From JBCBSZ01 sp039185015 (lineage in GTDB: Bacteria; Actinomycetota; Acidimicrobiia; Acidimicrobiales; Poriferisodalaceae): a stretch of 63,565 nucleotides of DNA. A program made the translations under genes and the position numbers. How positions within the stretch are numbered: position 1 is the first letter of the stretch; every line of letters starts with the position of its first letter. The notes below the pieces were generated by a model. It was not told where the DNA came from and made no database searches. It saw only the letters and a program-made list of their open reading frames with translations. The stretch covers positions 1 to 63,565 of the forward strand of contig JBCDAU010000033.1 in assembly GCA_039185015.1 (NCBI GenBank), in the 5' to 3' direction. Positions 33,631 through 41,827 of the stretch are shown piece after piece.

Positions 33631-35054
33631 GCGTGCTGGTGGTGCCGATCGGGGCCGGTGTCGGCTCGGTGGCCGCCGCACCGATCCCGTGGCTCGTGCT
33701 CGCCGCCGTGGCGGTGGCCGCGCTCCTCGACCGGCGACTCCTGCTCCTGACGCTCGCCGTCGGCTGCTGGACGTCAGCGCTCGCGCACCGCTCGCTCGAC
33801 GGCCTGGACGCGCCGATCGAGGTCGGTCGCGTCGAGGCGACGGCCACGTTGGTGCGTGACCCGCGGACCTTCGGTTCGGCGACCGTCGTCGACGTCAGCC
33901 TCGATGGTCGCCGCTACGAGGTGAGCGCCTTCGGCGGAGCGCGGTTCGTGCTCGCCGAGGCGAGGCTCGGCGACCGGATCGTGATCATCGGTGAGCGATC
34001 GCCGCCACGCCCCGGCGACCGATCCTGGTTCCGGCCTCGGCACGTGGCGGGTCGCATCGTCGCCGACCGTGTGTCACGGCCACTCGGGGCGGCCACGCCG
34101 TTCGCGCTCGCCAACGAGGTGCACGATCGGCTCCGGGAGGGCGCGGCGTCTCTCGCGGACGACGAGCGGGCGTTGTTCCTCGGGCTCGTGGTCGGTGACG
34201 ATCGCGAGCAGAGCCACGAGGTGCGCGAGCGGTGGCGGGCCGCCGGGCTGAGCCACCTCCTCGCCGTCTCCGGGCAGAACGTCGCGTTCGTGTTGCTGTT
34301 GGCCGGCCCGCTCCTGCGGCGGCTGCCACCGGCTCCGCGTCTACTCGCCGTGGGCGCGTTGCTGGCGTTCTTCGTGATCCTCACCCGCATCGAGCCGTCG
34401 GTCAGTCGAGCGGCGGTCATGGCCGGGCTGGTCGCCGCGGTAGATGTGGCCGGGCGACCCACCTCGACGATCCGGGTGCTCTCGACGGCGGTGGTGGTGC
34501 TCCTGCTCGTGGATCCGCTGTTGGTGTGGTCGGTCGGGTTCCGGTTGTCGGTCGCCGCCACGCTCGGCATCGCGGTGCTGCACCCGTGGTTCCGTCGACG
34601 CGTGCCCGGTCCGAGGTGGTGGCGCGATGCCGTCTCCGTCACGGTGGCCGCCCAACTGGGCGTCGCTCCGCTGCTGCTCGCCACCTTCGGCCCGGTGCCG
34701 CTGGCCTCGCTCCCGGCCAACCTCCTCGCCGGGCCGGTCGCCGGGGCGGTGATGGTGTGGGGAGCGACCGCCGGTCTCCTCGCCGGGTTCGCACCCGACG
34801 GCGTCGCCGCCGTGCTGCACGTTCCGACCGGGCTGGGAGTTCGCTGGATCGACGGCGTGGCCCGGGTGACGACCGAGCTCGACCTGCCCGAGCTCGGTGC
34901 CGGTGCCCTCATCGCCGTCGTCGGGGCCGCCACCGTCGTCGGTGCTGCGGTCGGTCGACGCGGGCTCGAACGCCGCGCCCGGCGCCGTCCGCTCACCCCA
35001 CCGCTAGCGTCTCGGTCGGTGTCCGACGGTCGGGATCAGGTGAGCGGTGGCTGA
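33627..35054 (+). CDS. comEC: ComEC/Rec2-type DNA uptake channel
   Basis: A 475-residue membrane protein beginning in the comEA stop. Order: two N-terminal membrane spans, the DUF4131/OB part (VGRVEATATLVRDPRTFGSA), then the Competence domain with GLSHLLAVSGQNVAFVLLLA, the conserved hallmark, and PSVSRAAVMAGL. The sequence ends after the last membrane helices; the C-terminal metallo-beta-lactamase-like nuclease domain of full-length ComEC (over 700 residues) is absent. It should form the channel that takes single-stranded DNA across the membrane. The 3' end overlaps holA by 8 bp. Confidence 0.9.
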   Translation: MSVLVVPIGAGVGSVAAAPIPWLVLAAVAVAALLDRRLLLLTLAVGCWTSALAHRSLDGLDAPIEVGRVEATATLVRDPRTFGSATVVDVSLDGRRYEVSAFGGARFVLAEARLGDRIVIIGERSPPRPGDRSWFRPRHVAGRIVADRVSRPLGAATPFALANEVHDRLREGAASLADDERALFLGLVVGDDREQSHEVRERWRAAGLSHLLAVSGQNVAFVLLLAGPLLRRLPPAPRLLAVGALLAFFVILTRIEPSVSRAAVMAGLVAAVDVAGRPTSTIRVLSTAVVVLLLVDPLLVWSVGFRLSVAATLGIAVLHPWFRRRVPGPRWWRDAVSVTVAAQLGVAPLLLATFGPVPLASLPANLLAGPVAGAVMVWGATAGLLAGFAPDGVAAVLHVPTGLGVRWIDGVARVTTELDLPELGAGALIAVVGAATVVGAAVGRRGLERRARRRPLTPPLASRSVSDGRDQVSGG

Positions 35055-36027
35055 CGACCCCACGGTCGTGGTGATCCACGGCGACGACGAGGTGCTGATG
35101 TCGCGTGGCGTCGAGGCCGCGGTCGATGCGGCGGTGGGCGATCGGGACCGCGCCGAGGTGCTCCACGAGCTCCGCGACGAGGAGTACACGGTCGCCGACG
35201 TCGTCGACGCCATCAACACGCCCCCCTTCCTCGCCGACCGGCGGGTCGTCGTCGCCCGCGGAGCGGACCGCTTCGGCGCCGACGATCTCGGACTGCTCGT
35301 CGAGGCGCTCGGGTCCCTGCTGCCGACCTCGCGACTCGTGCTCGAACGCAAGGGCCGCGTCCCCAAGGCGCTGAAGGAGGCGGTCACCTCTGCCGGCGGT
35401 GCGGCGACGTCCACCGCCGCGCCGGTCCAGGCGAAGGCCAAGCGTGGCTGGCTCGACGATCGCTTCGGGGAAGCCGGGGTCACCCTCGATCGGCCGGCCC
35501 GCACGTTCGTGGTCGAGCACCTCGGCGAGGATGCTGCCCGGATCGGGCCGCTGCTCGACACCCTCGTCGGCGTCCACGGCCCCGGCGCGACGCTCGGTCT
35601 CGACGACGTCGCCCCTTACGTGGGCGAAGCGGGCAGCGTTCCGCCGTGGGACCTGACCGACCCGATCGACGGCGGCGATGTCGAGGCGGCGATGCGGGCG
35701 CTGCGCCGCATGCTCGACGGGGGTGGGCTCCACCCGCTGCAGGTGATGGCCATCCTCCATCGTCACGTCGAGCAGGCCCTGCGCCTCGACGGCTCGGGAG
35801 CGCCCGACGAGCAGGCCGCCGCCGCCATCCTCGGTCTGAAGGGATCGACGTTCCCGGCCAAGAAGGCGCTCGCCCGGTCGCGACGGTTGGGGGGACGAGT
35901 CCTCCGGGATCAACTCCTGCTGCTCGGGCGGGCCGATCGGGAGCTGCGTGGCGAGACGGGCCTGGAGGACCGAGCCGTGCTCGAGGTGCTGATCGCCCGG
36001 CTCGCCGACCCCCGCCGCCGTCGATGA
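35047..36027 (+). CDS. holA: DNA polymerase III subunit delta
   Basis: A 326-residue clamp-loader subunit from GTG 35047. The N-terminal part (VVVIHGDDEVLMSRGVEAA, NTPPFLADRRVVVARGADRF) and the collar region (LHPLQVMAILHRHVEQALRL, KKALARSRRLGGRVLRDQLL) match actinobacterial HolA. Delta opens the beta sliding clamp during loading. The order comEA-comEC-holA is the common bacterial one. rpsT, often next, is not here; holA instead ends 18 bp from the convergent lexA end. Confidence 0.92.
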   Translation: MADDPTVVVIHGDDEVLMSRGVEAAVDAAVGDRDRAEVLHELRDEEYTVADVVDAINTPPFLADRRVVVARGADRFGADDLGLLVEALGSLLPTSRLVLERKGRVPKALKEAVTSAGGAATSTAAPVQAKAKRGWLDDRFGEAGVTLDRPARTFVVEHLGEDAARIGPLLDTLVGVHGPGATLGLDDVAPYVGEAGSVPPWDLTDPIDGGDVEAAMRALRRMLDGGGLHPLQVMAILHRHVEQALRLDGSGAPDEQAAAAILGLKGSTFPAKKALARSRRLGGRVLRDQLLLLGRADRELRGETGLEDRAVLEVLIARLADPRRRR

Positions 36028-36045
36028 CGGCGAGGGATGGCGCGA

Positions 36046-36717
36046 TCAGACCTTGCGGAGGACGGTGACGACCTTGCCGAAGATCACGGCGTCGTCGGCG
36101 GGCACCTCGATGGGTGACAGCGCTTCGTTGGCCGGCTCGAGGACGATCACCGGTCCCCGCTTGCGCAGCGTCTTGACCGTGGCCTCGTCCCCCTCCAGCC
36201 CGGCCACCACGATCTCGCCGTCGTCGGCGTCGGGCTGACGACGAACCACCACGAGGTCGCCGTCGAGGATGCCGGCGTCGATCATCGAGGTGCCCCGGAC
36301 CCGCAGCATGAACAGCTCACCCTCGCCACAGAGCTCGCTCGGCACCGGCACCAGCTCCTCGACCTGCTCGTGCGCGAGCACGTCGGTGCCGGCGGCCACG
36401 TTGCCGACGAGGGGCACGTGCCGGGCGGCCGCCCGCTCCGCGGTGGCGCCGGACGCGGCGTCGTAGCGGACCTCGATGGCCCGGGGCTTCGTGGGGTCGC
36501 GGCGGAGGTAGCCGAGGCGCTGCAGCGTTGCCAGGTGGGTGTGGACCGTGGAGGGCGAGGTCAGCCCGACCGCTTCACCGATCTCGCGCACCGACGGGGG
36601 ATACCCCCGCTCGGTCAGGTGCTGCTCGATGACCGAGAGGATGGCCCGCTGGCGATCGGACAACGGGCGCTCGGTCGGGGCCTGGGGCCCGTCGGAGCCG
36701 GCGTCGATCGTGGTCAC
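36046..36717 (-). CDS. lexA: SOS repressor LexA
   Basis: A 223-residue repressor starting at GTG 36717, behind GAGGAGG. The N-terminal winged helix (about 20-80) has YPPSVREIGEAVGLTSPSTV; the self-cleavage site is Ala109-Gly110 in GNVAAGTDV; the catalytic dyad is Ser144 (RGTSMID) and Lys182 (ATVKTL). On RecA activation it cleaves itself and releases SOS genes. Five SOS-box-like sites lie in the 300-bp region upstream, shared with a divergent LysM gene. The one nearest lexA (36750-36763) would give autoregulation. Confidence 0.96.
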   Translation of the reverse strand: MTTIDAGSDGPQAPTERPLSDRQRAILSVIEQHLTERGYPPSVREIGEAVGLTSPSTVHTHLATLQRLGYLRRDPTKPRAIEVRYDAASGATAERAAARHVPLVGNVAAGTDVLAHEQVEELVPVPSELCGEGELFMLRVRGTSMIDAGILDGDLVVVRRQPDADDGEIVVAGLEGDEATVKTLRKRGPVIVLEPANEALSPIEVPADDAVIFGKVVTVLRKV

Positions 36718-36749
36718 GGTTGCCTCCTCGGTCTCGGCCCCGGACGGGG

Positions 36750-36898
36750 CGAACACCTGTTTGACGTCACCGTAGCACCCGATCACGCGTTCGGGAACGA
36801 TTGTTCGGTCGCGGGTCCGGCGCTCCACGAACATCCGTTCTCTTGGCCCTTGACGTCGAACGCTCGTTCGTGCTCTGCTGGCGACGAACGGGCGTTCG
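36750..36898. promoter_or_regulatory. Cluster of five SOS (LexA) boxes
   Basis: Sites of the type CGAAC-N4-GTTCG: CGAACACCTGTTTG at 36750-36763, GGAACGATTGTTCG at 36794-36807, CGAACATCCGTTCT at 36828-36841, CGAACGCTCGTTCG at 36857-36870 (perfect) and CGAACGGGCGTTCG at 36885-36898 (perfect). A -35-like TTGACG (36850-36855) precedes the fourth box for the plus-strand gene; on the minus strand TACGGT near 36774 could be the lexA -10. Two boxes suit lexA and three the LysM gene. Confidence 0.85.
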
Positions 36899-37019
36899 AT
36901 CGATCAGGACGAACGTGACACACCCCCTCGTCAGCGTGTTCGGCATGGAGTTCCTCTCCAACACCGAACGGATGACGGCGGGAGCGGACGGACCGGCCCG
37001 CCCGGCCCGAGGAGGCACG

Positions 37020-37412
37020 ATGACCGCAGCGATGATCACCACGCCGGGCGAGGCGCTGAGCCCGCACGGTTGGTGCGACGACGAGGCGGCGGACCAACCG
37101 CTCCAGCTCGTCCGGGGCGCTGCGGTCGGGCCGATCGTCGATCGTGAGACGCTCCGCCGGGTGGTGGCGGTGGCGGTCGCGGTCGCTGCCCTCGTGGCGT
37201 TGGTGTCGACGGTGTCGGGACGCGTCTGGCCGACCGAGCCGGTGGCGACCGGACCTGCGGTCCAGGTCGTCGAGCCGGGCGACACGGTCTGGAGCTTGGT
37301 GCGGGAGAGCTACCCCGAGGGTGACATCGGACCGATCGTGGCCGACGTGCTCGCCGATCGTGCCGGTTCGCCGCTCCGGGTCGGTGAGGTCATCGAGATC
37401 GCCGTCGACTGA
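37020..37412 (+). CDS. LysM-domain membrane protein, probable SOS-induced division inhibitor
   Basis: A 130-residue protein from ATG 37020, behind GAGGAGG. Residues 1-47 are cytoplasmic, 48-67 form a membrane span, and 81-128 are a LysM domain (VQVVEPGDTVWSLVRESYPE, PLRVGEVIEIAVD) facing the cell wall. The gene is divergent from lexA behind perfect SOS boxes and followed by nrdR, the same order as M. tuberculosis lexA-Rv2719c-nrdR. By analogy with Rv2719c (ChiZ), DivS and Bacillus YneA, it should delay septation during DNA damage. Upstream in-frame ATGs lie within the SOS-box region and were not used. Confidence 0.85.
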   Translation: MTAAMITTPGEALSPHGWCDDEAADQPLQLVRGAAVGPIVDRETLRRVVAVAVAVAALVALVSTVSGRVWPTEPVATGPAVQVVEPGDTVWSLVRESYPEGDIGPIVADVLADRAGSPLRVGEVIEIAVD

Positions 37413-37477
37413 GGCGCGCGCCGGGTGGTCGCGTGCTGACGCCGCGAGGAAGCGGCAGCTCGGATAGGTTGCCGGGC

Positions 37478-37933
37478 GTGCAGTGCCCGACCTGCAACCA
37501 CGACGACACGAGGGTCGTCGACTCCCGTCCCGCCGACGGCGGCGCAGCCGTGCGCCGCCGCAGGATGTGCCCGTCGTGCGGTGCCCGATTCACCACCTAC
37601 GAGCGCTTCGAGCCTGCCGAGGTCTGCGTGATCAAGCGGTCGGGCGATCGGGAGCGCTATGACGTCGACAAGGTCGAGCGGGGCGTGCGCCTCGCCGTGA
37701 AGAACCGTCCGGTCGACGCCGCCCTGGTGCAGGCGGTCGTGCAGGACGTCGACGCCACGGTGCGTTCCCACGGCGCAGAGCTCAGCTCCGACCAGATCGG
37801 CCGGTACGTCCTCGACCGCCTCGAGCTGCTCGACGAGGTCGCCTACCTCCGCTTCGCCTCGGTCCACCAGTCCTTCGACGACGCCGAGGCCTTCGCCCGC
37901 GAGGCCTCCCGCCTCAGCGGCAACGGCGCCTGA
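37478..37933 (+). CDS. nrdR: Transcriptional repressor NrdR
   Basis: A 151-residue protein from GTG 37478 beginning VQCPTCNHDDTRVVDSR, the invariant NrdR N-terminus. The zinc ribbon is Cys3, Cys6, Cys31 and Cys34 (CPTC, CPSC), followed by the ATP-cone domain (CVIKRSGDRERYDVDKVERG). It senses the ATP/dATP balance and represses ribonucleotide reductase genes; the class II reductase nrdJ is 6.7 kb downstream. It follows the SOS-linked LysM gene by 65 bp, so it may also share read-through transcription. Confidence 0.95.
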   Translation: MQCPTCNHDDTRVVDSRPADGGAAVRRRRMCPSCGARFTTYERFEPAEVCVIKRSGDRERYDVDKVERGVRLAVKNRPVDAALVQAVVQDVDATVRSHGAELSSDQIGRYVLDRLELLDEVAYLRFASVHQSFDDAEAFAREASRLSGNGA

Positions 37934-37981
37934 ACCGGAGCGGCGGTCGACTCGTTCTGCGCCTGATGGCCGGTGTCGAGC

Positions 37982-38731
37982 TCAGCGCGAGCGGCGGTAT
38001 CGCAGGTAGAGCTCGTCGTCGTCCGCCAGCAGGTGGACCCGCTCGAAGGGATGCAGCGTCGGGGTCGCCGACGACCGGGTGATGCGCGGTCCGTCGCCGC
38101 CGACGAGGTTCGGCGACACGGTGAGGAAGAGCTCGTCGATCAGGTCGGCATCGACCAGCTGGCCGTTGAGGCGGGCGCCGCCCTCGGCGAGCACCACGCC
38201 GGCTCCCCGCTCGTGCAGCTGCGTGACAGCGGCACCGAGGTCGACGTCTCCGGTGCCGGCCTCCACGATGTCGGCCACCTCGGCGACCGCGTCCCGACGG
38301 TGGGGGTCGGCGTCGGTCACGGTCACCACGAGCGGGCGGGACACCGACGACCGGAACGCCGATCGATCGAGGTCGAGGTCGAGGCTGCGGCTCACGATCG
38401 CCAAACGGAGGACGTCGGTGGCACCGTTGGCGCGGCGACGGGCACGGGTCGCCTCGTCGCCGGCCGGCGGGCTGTACTCCTCGGCGCGGAAGGTGCCGGC
38501 GCCGACGAGCACGACGTCGGCCTGGGCCCGAATCGCGAGGAACAGCCGGAAGTCGCCGTCGCCGCCGAGGCTGCCCGACACCCCGTCCACGGCGATGGCG
38601 CCGTCGAGCGACGAGACCATGTTGGCCAGCACCCAGGCTCGGTCCGGGCGTCGGCGCTCCAGGTCGCGGAGCGCTGCATCGAGCTCGGCGTCATCGTCGA
38701 GCGGCGTCGGGTCGGGCACGAGTCGTTCCAC
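37982..38731 (-). CDS. RibD C-terminal domain-like reductase (pyrimidine/dihydrofolate reductase fold)
   Basis: A 249-residue protein with only the reductase part of RibD: RAWVLANMVSSLDGAIAVDG, VLVGAGTFRAEEYSPP, and GVVLAEGGARLNGQLVDADLIDELFLTVSPNLVGGDGPR (shown in part: VVLAEGGARLNGQLVDADL). This matches the stand-alone family that includes M. tuberculosis Rv2671. No deaminase domain is attached. It probably reduces a pteridine- or pyrimidine-like substrate with NADPH. The start GTG 38731 is 84 bp from a divergent membrane-protein gene. Confidence 0.85.
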   Translation of the reverse strand: MERLVPDPTPLDDDAELDAALRDLERRRPDRAWVLANMVSSLDGAIAVDGVSGSLGGDGDFRLFLAIRAQADVVLVGAGTFRAEEYSPPAGDEATRARRRANGATDVLRLAIVSRSLDLDLDRSAFRSSVSRPLVVTVTDADPHRRDAVAEVADIVEAGTGDVDLGAAVTQLHERGAGVVLAEGGARLNGQLVDADLIDELFLTVSPNLVGGDGPRITRSSATPTLHPFERVHLLADDDELYLRYRRSR

Positions 38732-38779
38732 GGCGCCGCAAGGTAGTGGCCGCACGCCGCGCCATCGGACAACAAACGC

Positions 38780-38815
38780 TTGACTCAGACTGGTCTGCAT
38801 CGCAGACTACTTTGC
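38780..38815 (+). promoter_or_regulatory. Leaderless promoter with CAGAC repeats
   Basis: TTGACT (38780-38785) and CAGACT (38803-38808) are 17 bp apart and place the transcription start at about the ATG (38816). CAGAC/GTCTG elements overlap it: CAGACTGGTCTG at 38786-38797 and CAGAC at 38803-38807. The winged-helix protein encoded by the second gene of the unit could bind here. Confidence 0.45.
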
Positions 38816-39388
38816 ATGGAACAACGTGAGCTCGACCATCTCCGCCAGCTCCGCGACACGACTCGACGCATCGACGACCACCGCGGCCTCTATCTCGTCC
38901 CGACCGGACTCTTCCTGCTGATCAACGGCCTGGGACTGGCGATCGACCGCTCGCGGGTCACCGACATCGCCTTCGGTGTCGGCATCGCCGCAGCCCTCGC
39001 CAGCTTCGTCGTGGTGCACCGGTACTACCGACGCACGCTCGGTCGCGTGGTGAAGGCACCCGACGCACGGGGCCTGGTCATCGGCCTCGGGGTGGTCGCT
39101 GCGATGGTCGCCGGGATCGCCATCGACCAGGCCGTCGAACCGCCGATCTCCCTCGCGCTCCTGCCGGTCGCGGTCGGCGTCTTCTTCTTGGAGCCGACCA
39201 AGCTCGGCCACTGGCGGATGATCGCCGTGGCCGTCGTCGTCGCCGCCGTCGCCATCGCTCCGGCGTGGTGGGGTGCCGATCGCTCGGCGAACCTGGCGTC
39301 GGCCGTGGTCGGCGCCGTGATGCTCCTCGGGGGCGTGCTGACCCACCGGGCCCTCCAGCGCCTGCTCCCCGAGGTCCCGGCCGAGTGA
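38816..39388 (+). CDS. Hypothetical membrane protein
   Basis: A 190-residue protein from ATG 38816 with a charged helical N-terminus (ELDHLRQLRDTTRRIDDHRG) followed by about six hydrophobic segments in paired hairpins. The N-terminus without signal is cytoplasmic. It looks like the membrane partner of small winged-helix regulators that are encoded together in actinobacteria: the next gene is such a regulator and overlaps it by 4 bp (GTGA). No transport or catalytic motif is visible; it may sequester or signal to the regulator. Confidence 0.75.
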   Translation: MEQRELDHLRQLRDTTRRIDDHRGLYLVPTGLFLLINGLGLAIDRSRVTDIAFGVGIAAALASFVVVHRYYRRTLGRVVKAPDARGLVIGLGVVAAMVAGIAIDQAVEPPISLALLPVAVGVFFLEPTKLGHWRMIAVAVVVAAVAIAPAWWGADRSANLASAVVGAVMLLGGVLTHRALQRLLPEVPAE

Positions 39389-39711
39389 CCACCCCGTTCG
39401 AGCGCCTGAAGGACGTCGATCCGCTCGTCCACGCGCCCGCCCGGCTCGCCATCCTCACCGCGCTCTCCGCCTGCCGCAGTGCCGACTTCACCTACCTCCG
39501 TCGCATCACCGGCCTCACGCAGGGCAACCTCGGCAGCCACCTCACCAAGCTCGAGGACGGCGGACTCGTCTCGGTCAAGAAGTCGTTCGTCGGTCGCAAG
39601 CCCCAGACCACGGCGTCGCTGACCGATGCCGGGCGGGCCGCCATCGACGGGTGGTGGGCGGCGATCGACCGAGCCCGTGGCGACACCGAGGAGTGGAACG
39701 AGGAGGCCTGA
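39385..39711 (+). CDS. Winged-helix transcriptional regulator (HTH_34/ArsR-MarR like)
   Basis: A 108-residue winged-helix protein from GTG 39385. The core reads HAPARLAILTALSACRSADF, YLRRITGLTQGNLGSHLTKL (recognition helix), and GLVSVKKSFVGRKPQTTASL (wing), which is the single-domain HTH_34 family. It overlaps the upstream membrane gene by 4 bp, a pairing common in actinobacteria. It probably regulates its own promoter, where CAGAC repeats lie. Confidence 0.88.
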   Translation: MTTPFERLKDVDPLVHAPARLAILTALSACRSADFTYLRRITGLTQGNLGSHLTKLEDGGLVSVKKSFVGRKPQTTASLTDAGRAAIDGWWAAIDRARGDTEEWNEEA

Positions 39712-39732
39712 CGCCAGCTCGGCTCGGCCGGT

Positions 39733-41706
39733 TCAGAGCACGGGGGAGCGCAGCTCCGCCGCGCCGCGCCGGGGCGTTGCCCGCTCTTCGGTGATGGCCG
39801 GCTCCTGCGCCATCGGCGTGCCCCGCTGGAACAGGCGCTCGCTGAGCACCGCGAGGACCTTCGGGTCCGGCCGGTCCAGCTCCAGGCCGAGATGGATCGT
39901 CCCCGGTGGGCTGACCGGCCGGCGGACCCGTTCGACGACCGGGAGCGAGAGCCGCTCCTGCCCGAACGCGAGCTCGAGGTGGCCGTGGACCTCGGGTTGC
40001 TCGGCGCGGGCCTGCACCGCGACGCCCGTGAGCGAGATGTCGGCCAGTCGAACCGCTCGTCCGTCGAGGCGGGCCGCGACCGGCAGGCTGAACCGCTCTC
40101 CTCGCCGTCTGCTCCCGGCGAACTGGGCGGAGCGGATCCGTCGTGCTCCGAGCAGGAGGAGCACCAGGTTGAACGCCGAGAAGCCCGCGGTGATCCAGAT
40201 CGCCGTCGTGTTCGTGTACTCGAGCCAGGTCAGACCGGCGAGCGTGGCTGCGAACCAGACGAGCGTGAGCGTGGTGAGCGCGATGAGGCCGACGATGAGC
40301 CGAGGGACGCTGGCCCGCTCTCGGTCCGCCTGTCCCTTGGGCGTCACCTCGAAGCGCTGGGCTCCCCTCCCGACGATCGTCGCCGTCGCCCGGAGGTTGA
40401 TCGGCATCCGCACGATGTCGAACACCATGGCGAACCCCTGGGGGGCCATGCCCCGACCGAGGGCCGAGCCGGCGAGTCGTTGGAGCACCATCGTCGACGC
40501 GTAGAGCACGGCGAAGGTCACGACGTCGCCGGCGATCGGGAACTGCCCGGTCCACAGCGAGAGCAGCGGCCAACAGAGGAAGCCGAAGGTCCGCCACGCG
40601 TCGAACCATCCGAGCAGCGACCCGGCGTAGGACAGCCGCTGGCCGAGCGAGAGCTCTCGGGATGTGAACGGGCGCTCCTGCCGGATGACCTGCATCGCCC
40701 CCGATCCCCAGCGGAACCGCTGGAGCTGGTACTCGTCGGCGGTGCGGGCGGCGAGGCCGTGGGCCAGCGGCTCGGCGTGGTAGATCGACGTCCAGCCCCG
40801 CTTGTGCATGCGCAGCGTCGTGTGGATGTCCTCGGTGATGCTGCCGACGGCGACGCCGCCGACCGAGCGCACGGCGTCGAGTCGGAGGACGGCGTTCGTC
40901 CCGCACCAGAACGCGGCGTTCCACCGGTTCTTGCCCGACTGGATGGCCCGGTAGAACACGGACTGCTCGTGGTGTCGCGCCCCTCGTTGCGACGGCCAGA
41001 GGAGGCTCCTGCTGGTCGCGTGCTCGAACGACTCGACGTTGTAGAACTCCTGCGGCGTCTGGACCAGCGCGACGTCGGGGTCGGCGAAGTAGGGCAGCGT
41101 CTCGGTCAGGAAGCGCTCGGTCGGCACGTGGTCGGCGTCGAGCACGGCGACCACGTCGACGGAGTCCCGGAGCATGGCGATGGCGTGATTCAGGTTGCCG
41201 GCCTTGGCGTCGGTGTTGTCCGGCCGCGTGACGTGCTGGGCGCCGAGCCGCTGACACAGGTCGCTCACCCACCCACGGTTGCCGTCGTCGAGGACCAACG
41301 TCCGATGGATCTCCGGGAGGGCGATGGCGCCGGCGATCGTCGGGAGCAGCACCTCCTCGGGTTCGTCGTAGGTGGTGATCAGGACGGCGACCCGGAGGTC
41401 GTTCGGGATCGGTTGGCGGCCGGCGTTGCCGGTCCAGGATCGGAGATCCCAGAGCGAGAACGTGAACAGGGCGAGGCTCAGCAGCGCGTGCACCTCGAGC
41501 AGCAGCAGGGGGATGCCCAGCCACAGCGGGCCGAGCGTGAAGAGGAGACGCCAGGTCAGGTACACGACGCTGCTGATGAGCGCGGCCAACGCGACGCTCT
41601 GCACCATGGCGCGCGCCGCCCGCGACTCGTCGGCGGGCGAGCGGTGCCGGGAGGCAACGCTCGGTGGGAGCACGCCGTTGGCCGGGCGCGGCCGAGGTCT
41701 CGCCAT
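39733..41706 (-). CDS. Cellulose-synthase-like glycosyltransferase with PilZ domain (BcsA type)
   Basis: A 657-residue membrane GT2 enzyme. About eight membrane spans surround a catalytic domain with the D, D, D, QxxRW set: TYDEPEEVLLPTI, LVLDDGNRGW, VVAVLDADHVPTERFL, the acceptor site SITEDIHTTLRMHKRGW, and QRFRWGSGAMQV. The C-terminal PilZ domain (about 535-640) has RRGER and DISLTG, the c-di-GMP-binding signature. It should polymerise a beta-glucan or similar polymer and export it, switched on by c-di-GMP. BcsB, BcsZ and BcsC are not present nearby. Confidence 0.9.
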   Translation of the reverse strand: MARPRPRPANGVLPPSVASRHRSPADESRAARAMVQSVALAALISSVVYLTWRLLFTLGPLWLGIPLLLLEVHALLSLALFTFSLWDLRSWTGNAGRQPIPNDLRVAVLITTYDEPEEVLLPTIAGAIALPEIHRTLVLDDGNRGWVSDLCQRLGAQHVTRPDNTDAKAGNLNHAIAMLRDSVDVVAVLDADHVPTERFLTETLPYFADPDVALVQTPQEFYNVESFEHATSRSLLWPSQRGARHHEQSVFYRAIQSGKNRWNAAFWCGTNAVLRLDAVRSVGGVAVGSITEDIHTTLRMHKRGWTSIYHAEPLAHGLAARTADEYQLQRFRWGSGAMQVIRQERPFTSRELSLGQRLSYAGSLLGWFDAWRTFGFLCWPLLSLWTGQFPIAGDVVTFAVLYASTMVLQRLAGSALGRGMAPQGFAMVFDIVRMPINLRATATIVGRGAQRFEVTPKGQADRERASVPRLIVGLIALTTLTLVWFAATLAGLTWLEYTNTTAIWITAGFSAFNLVLLLLGARRIRSAQFAGSRRRGERFSLPVAARLDGRAVRLADISLTGVAVQARAEQPEVHGHLELAFGQERLSLPVVERVRRPVSPPGTIHLGLELDRPDPKVLAVLSERLFQRGTPMAQEPAITEERATPRRGAAELRSPVL

Positions 41707-41827
41707 CGCCGCTCACATCGGCAGCGGCCCACCTGCCGTTGAGGCCCCGGGCTCGACGGGCTCGTCGGGCACCGTTGGCCTCGCCGCCCCGATCGGCGGC
41801 AAGCTGACCCCGATCGAGGGGGTCGCC

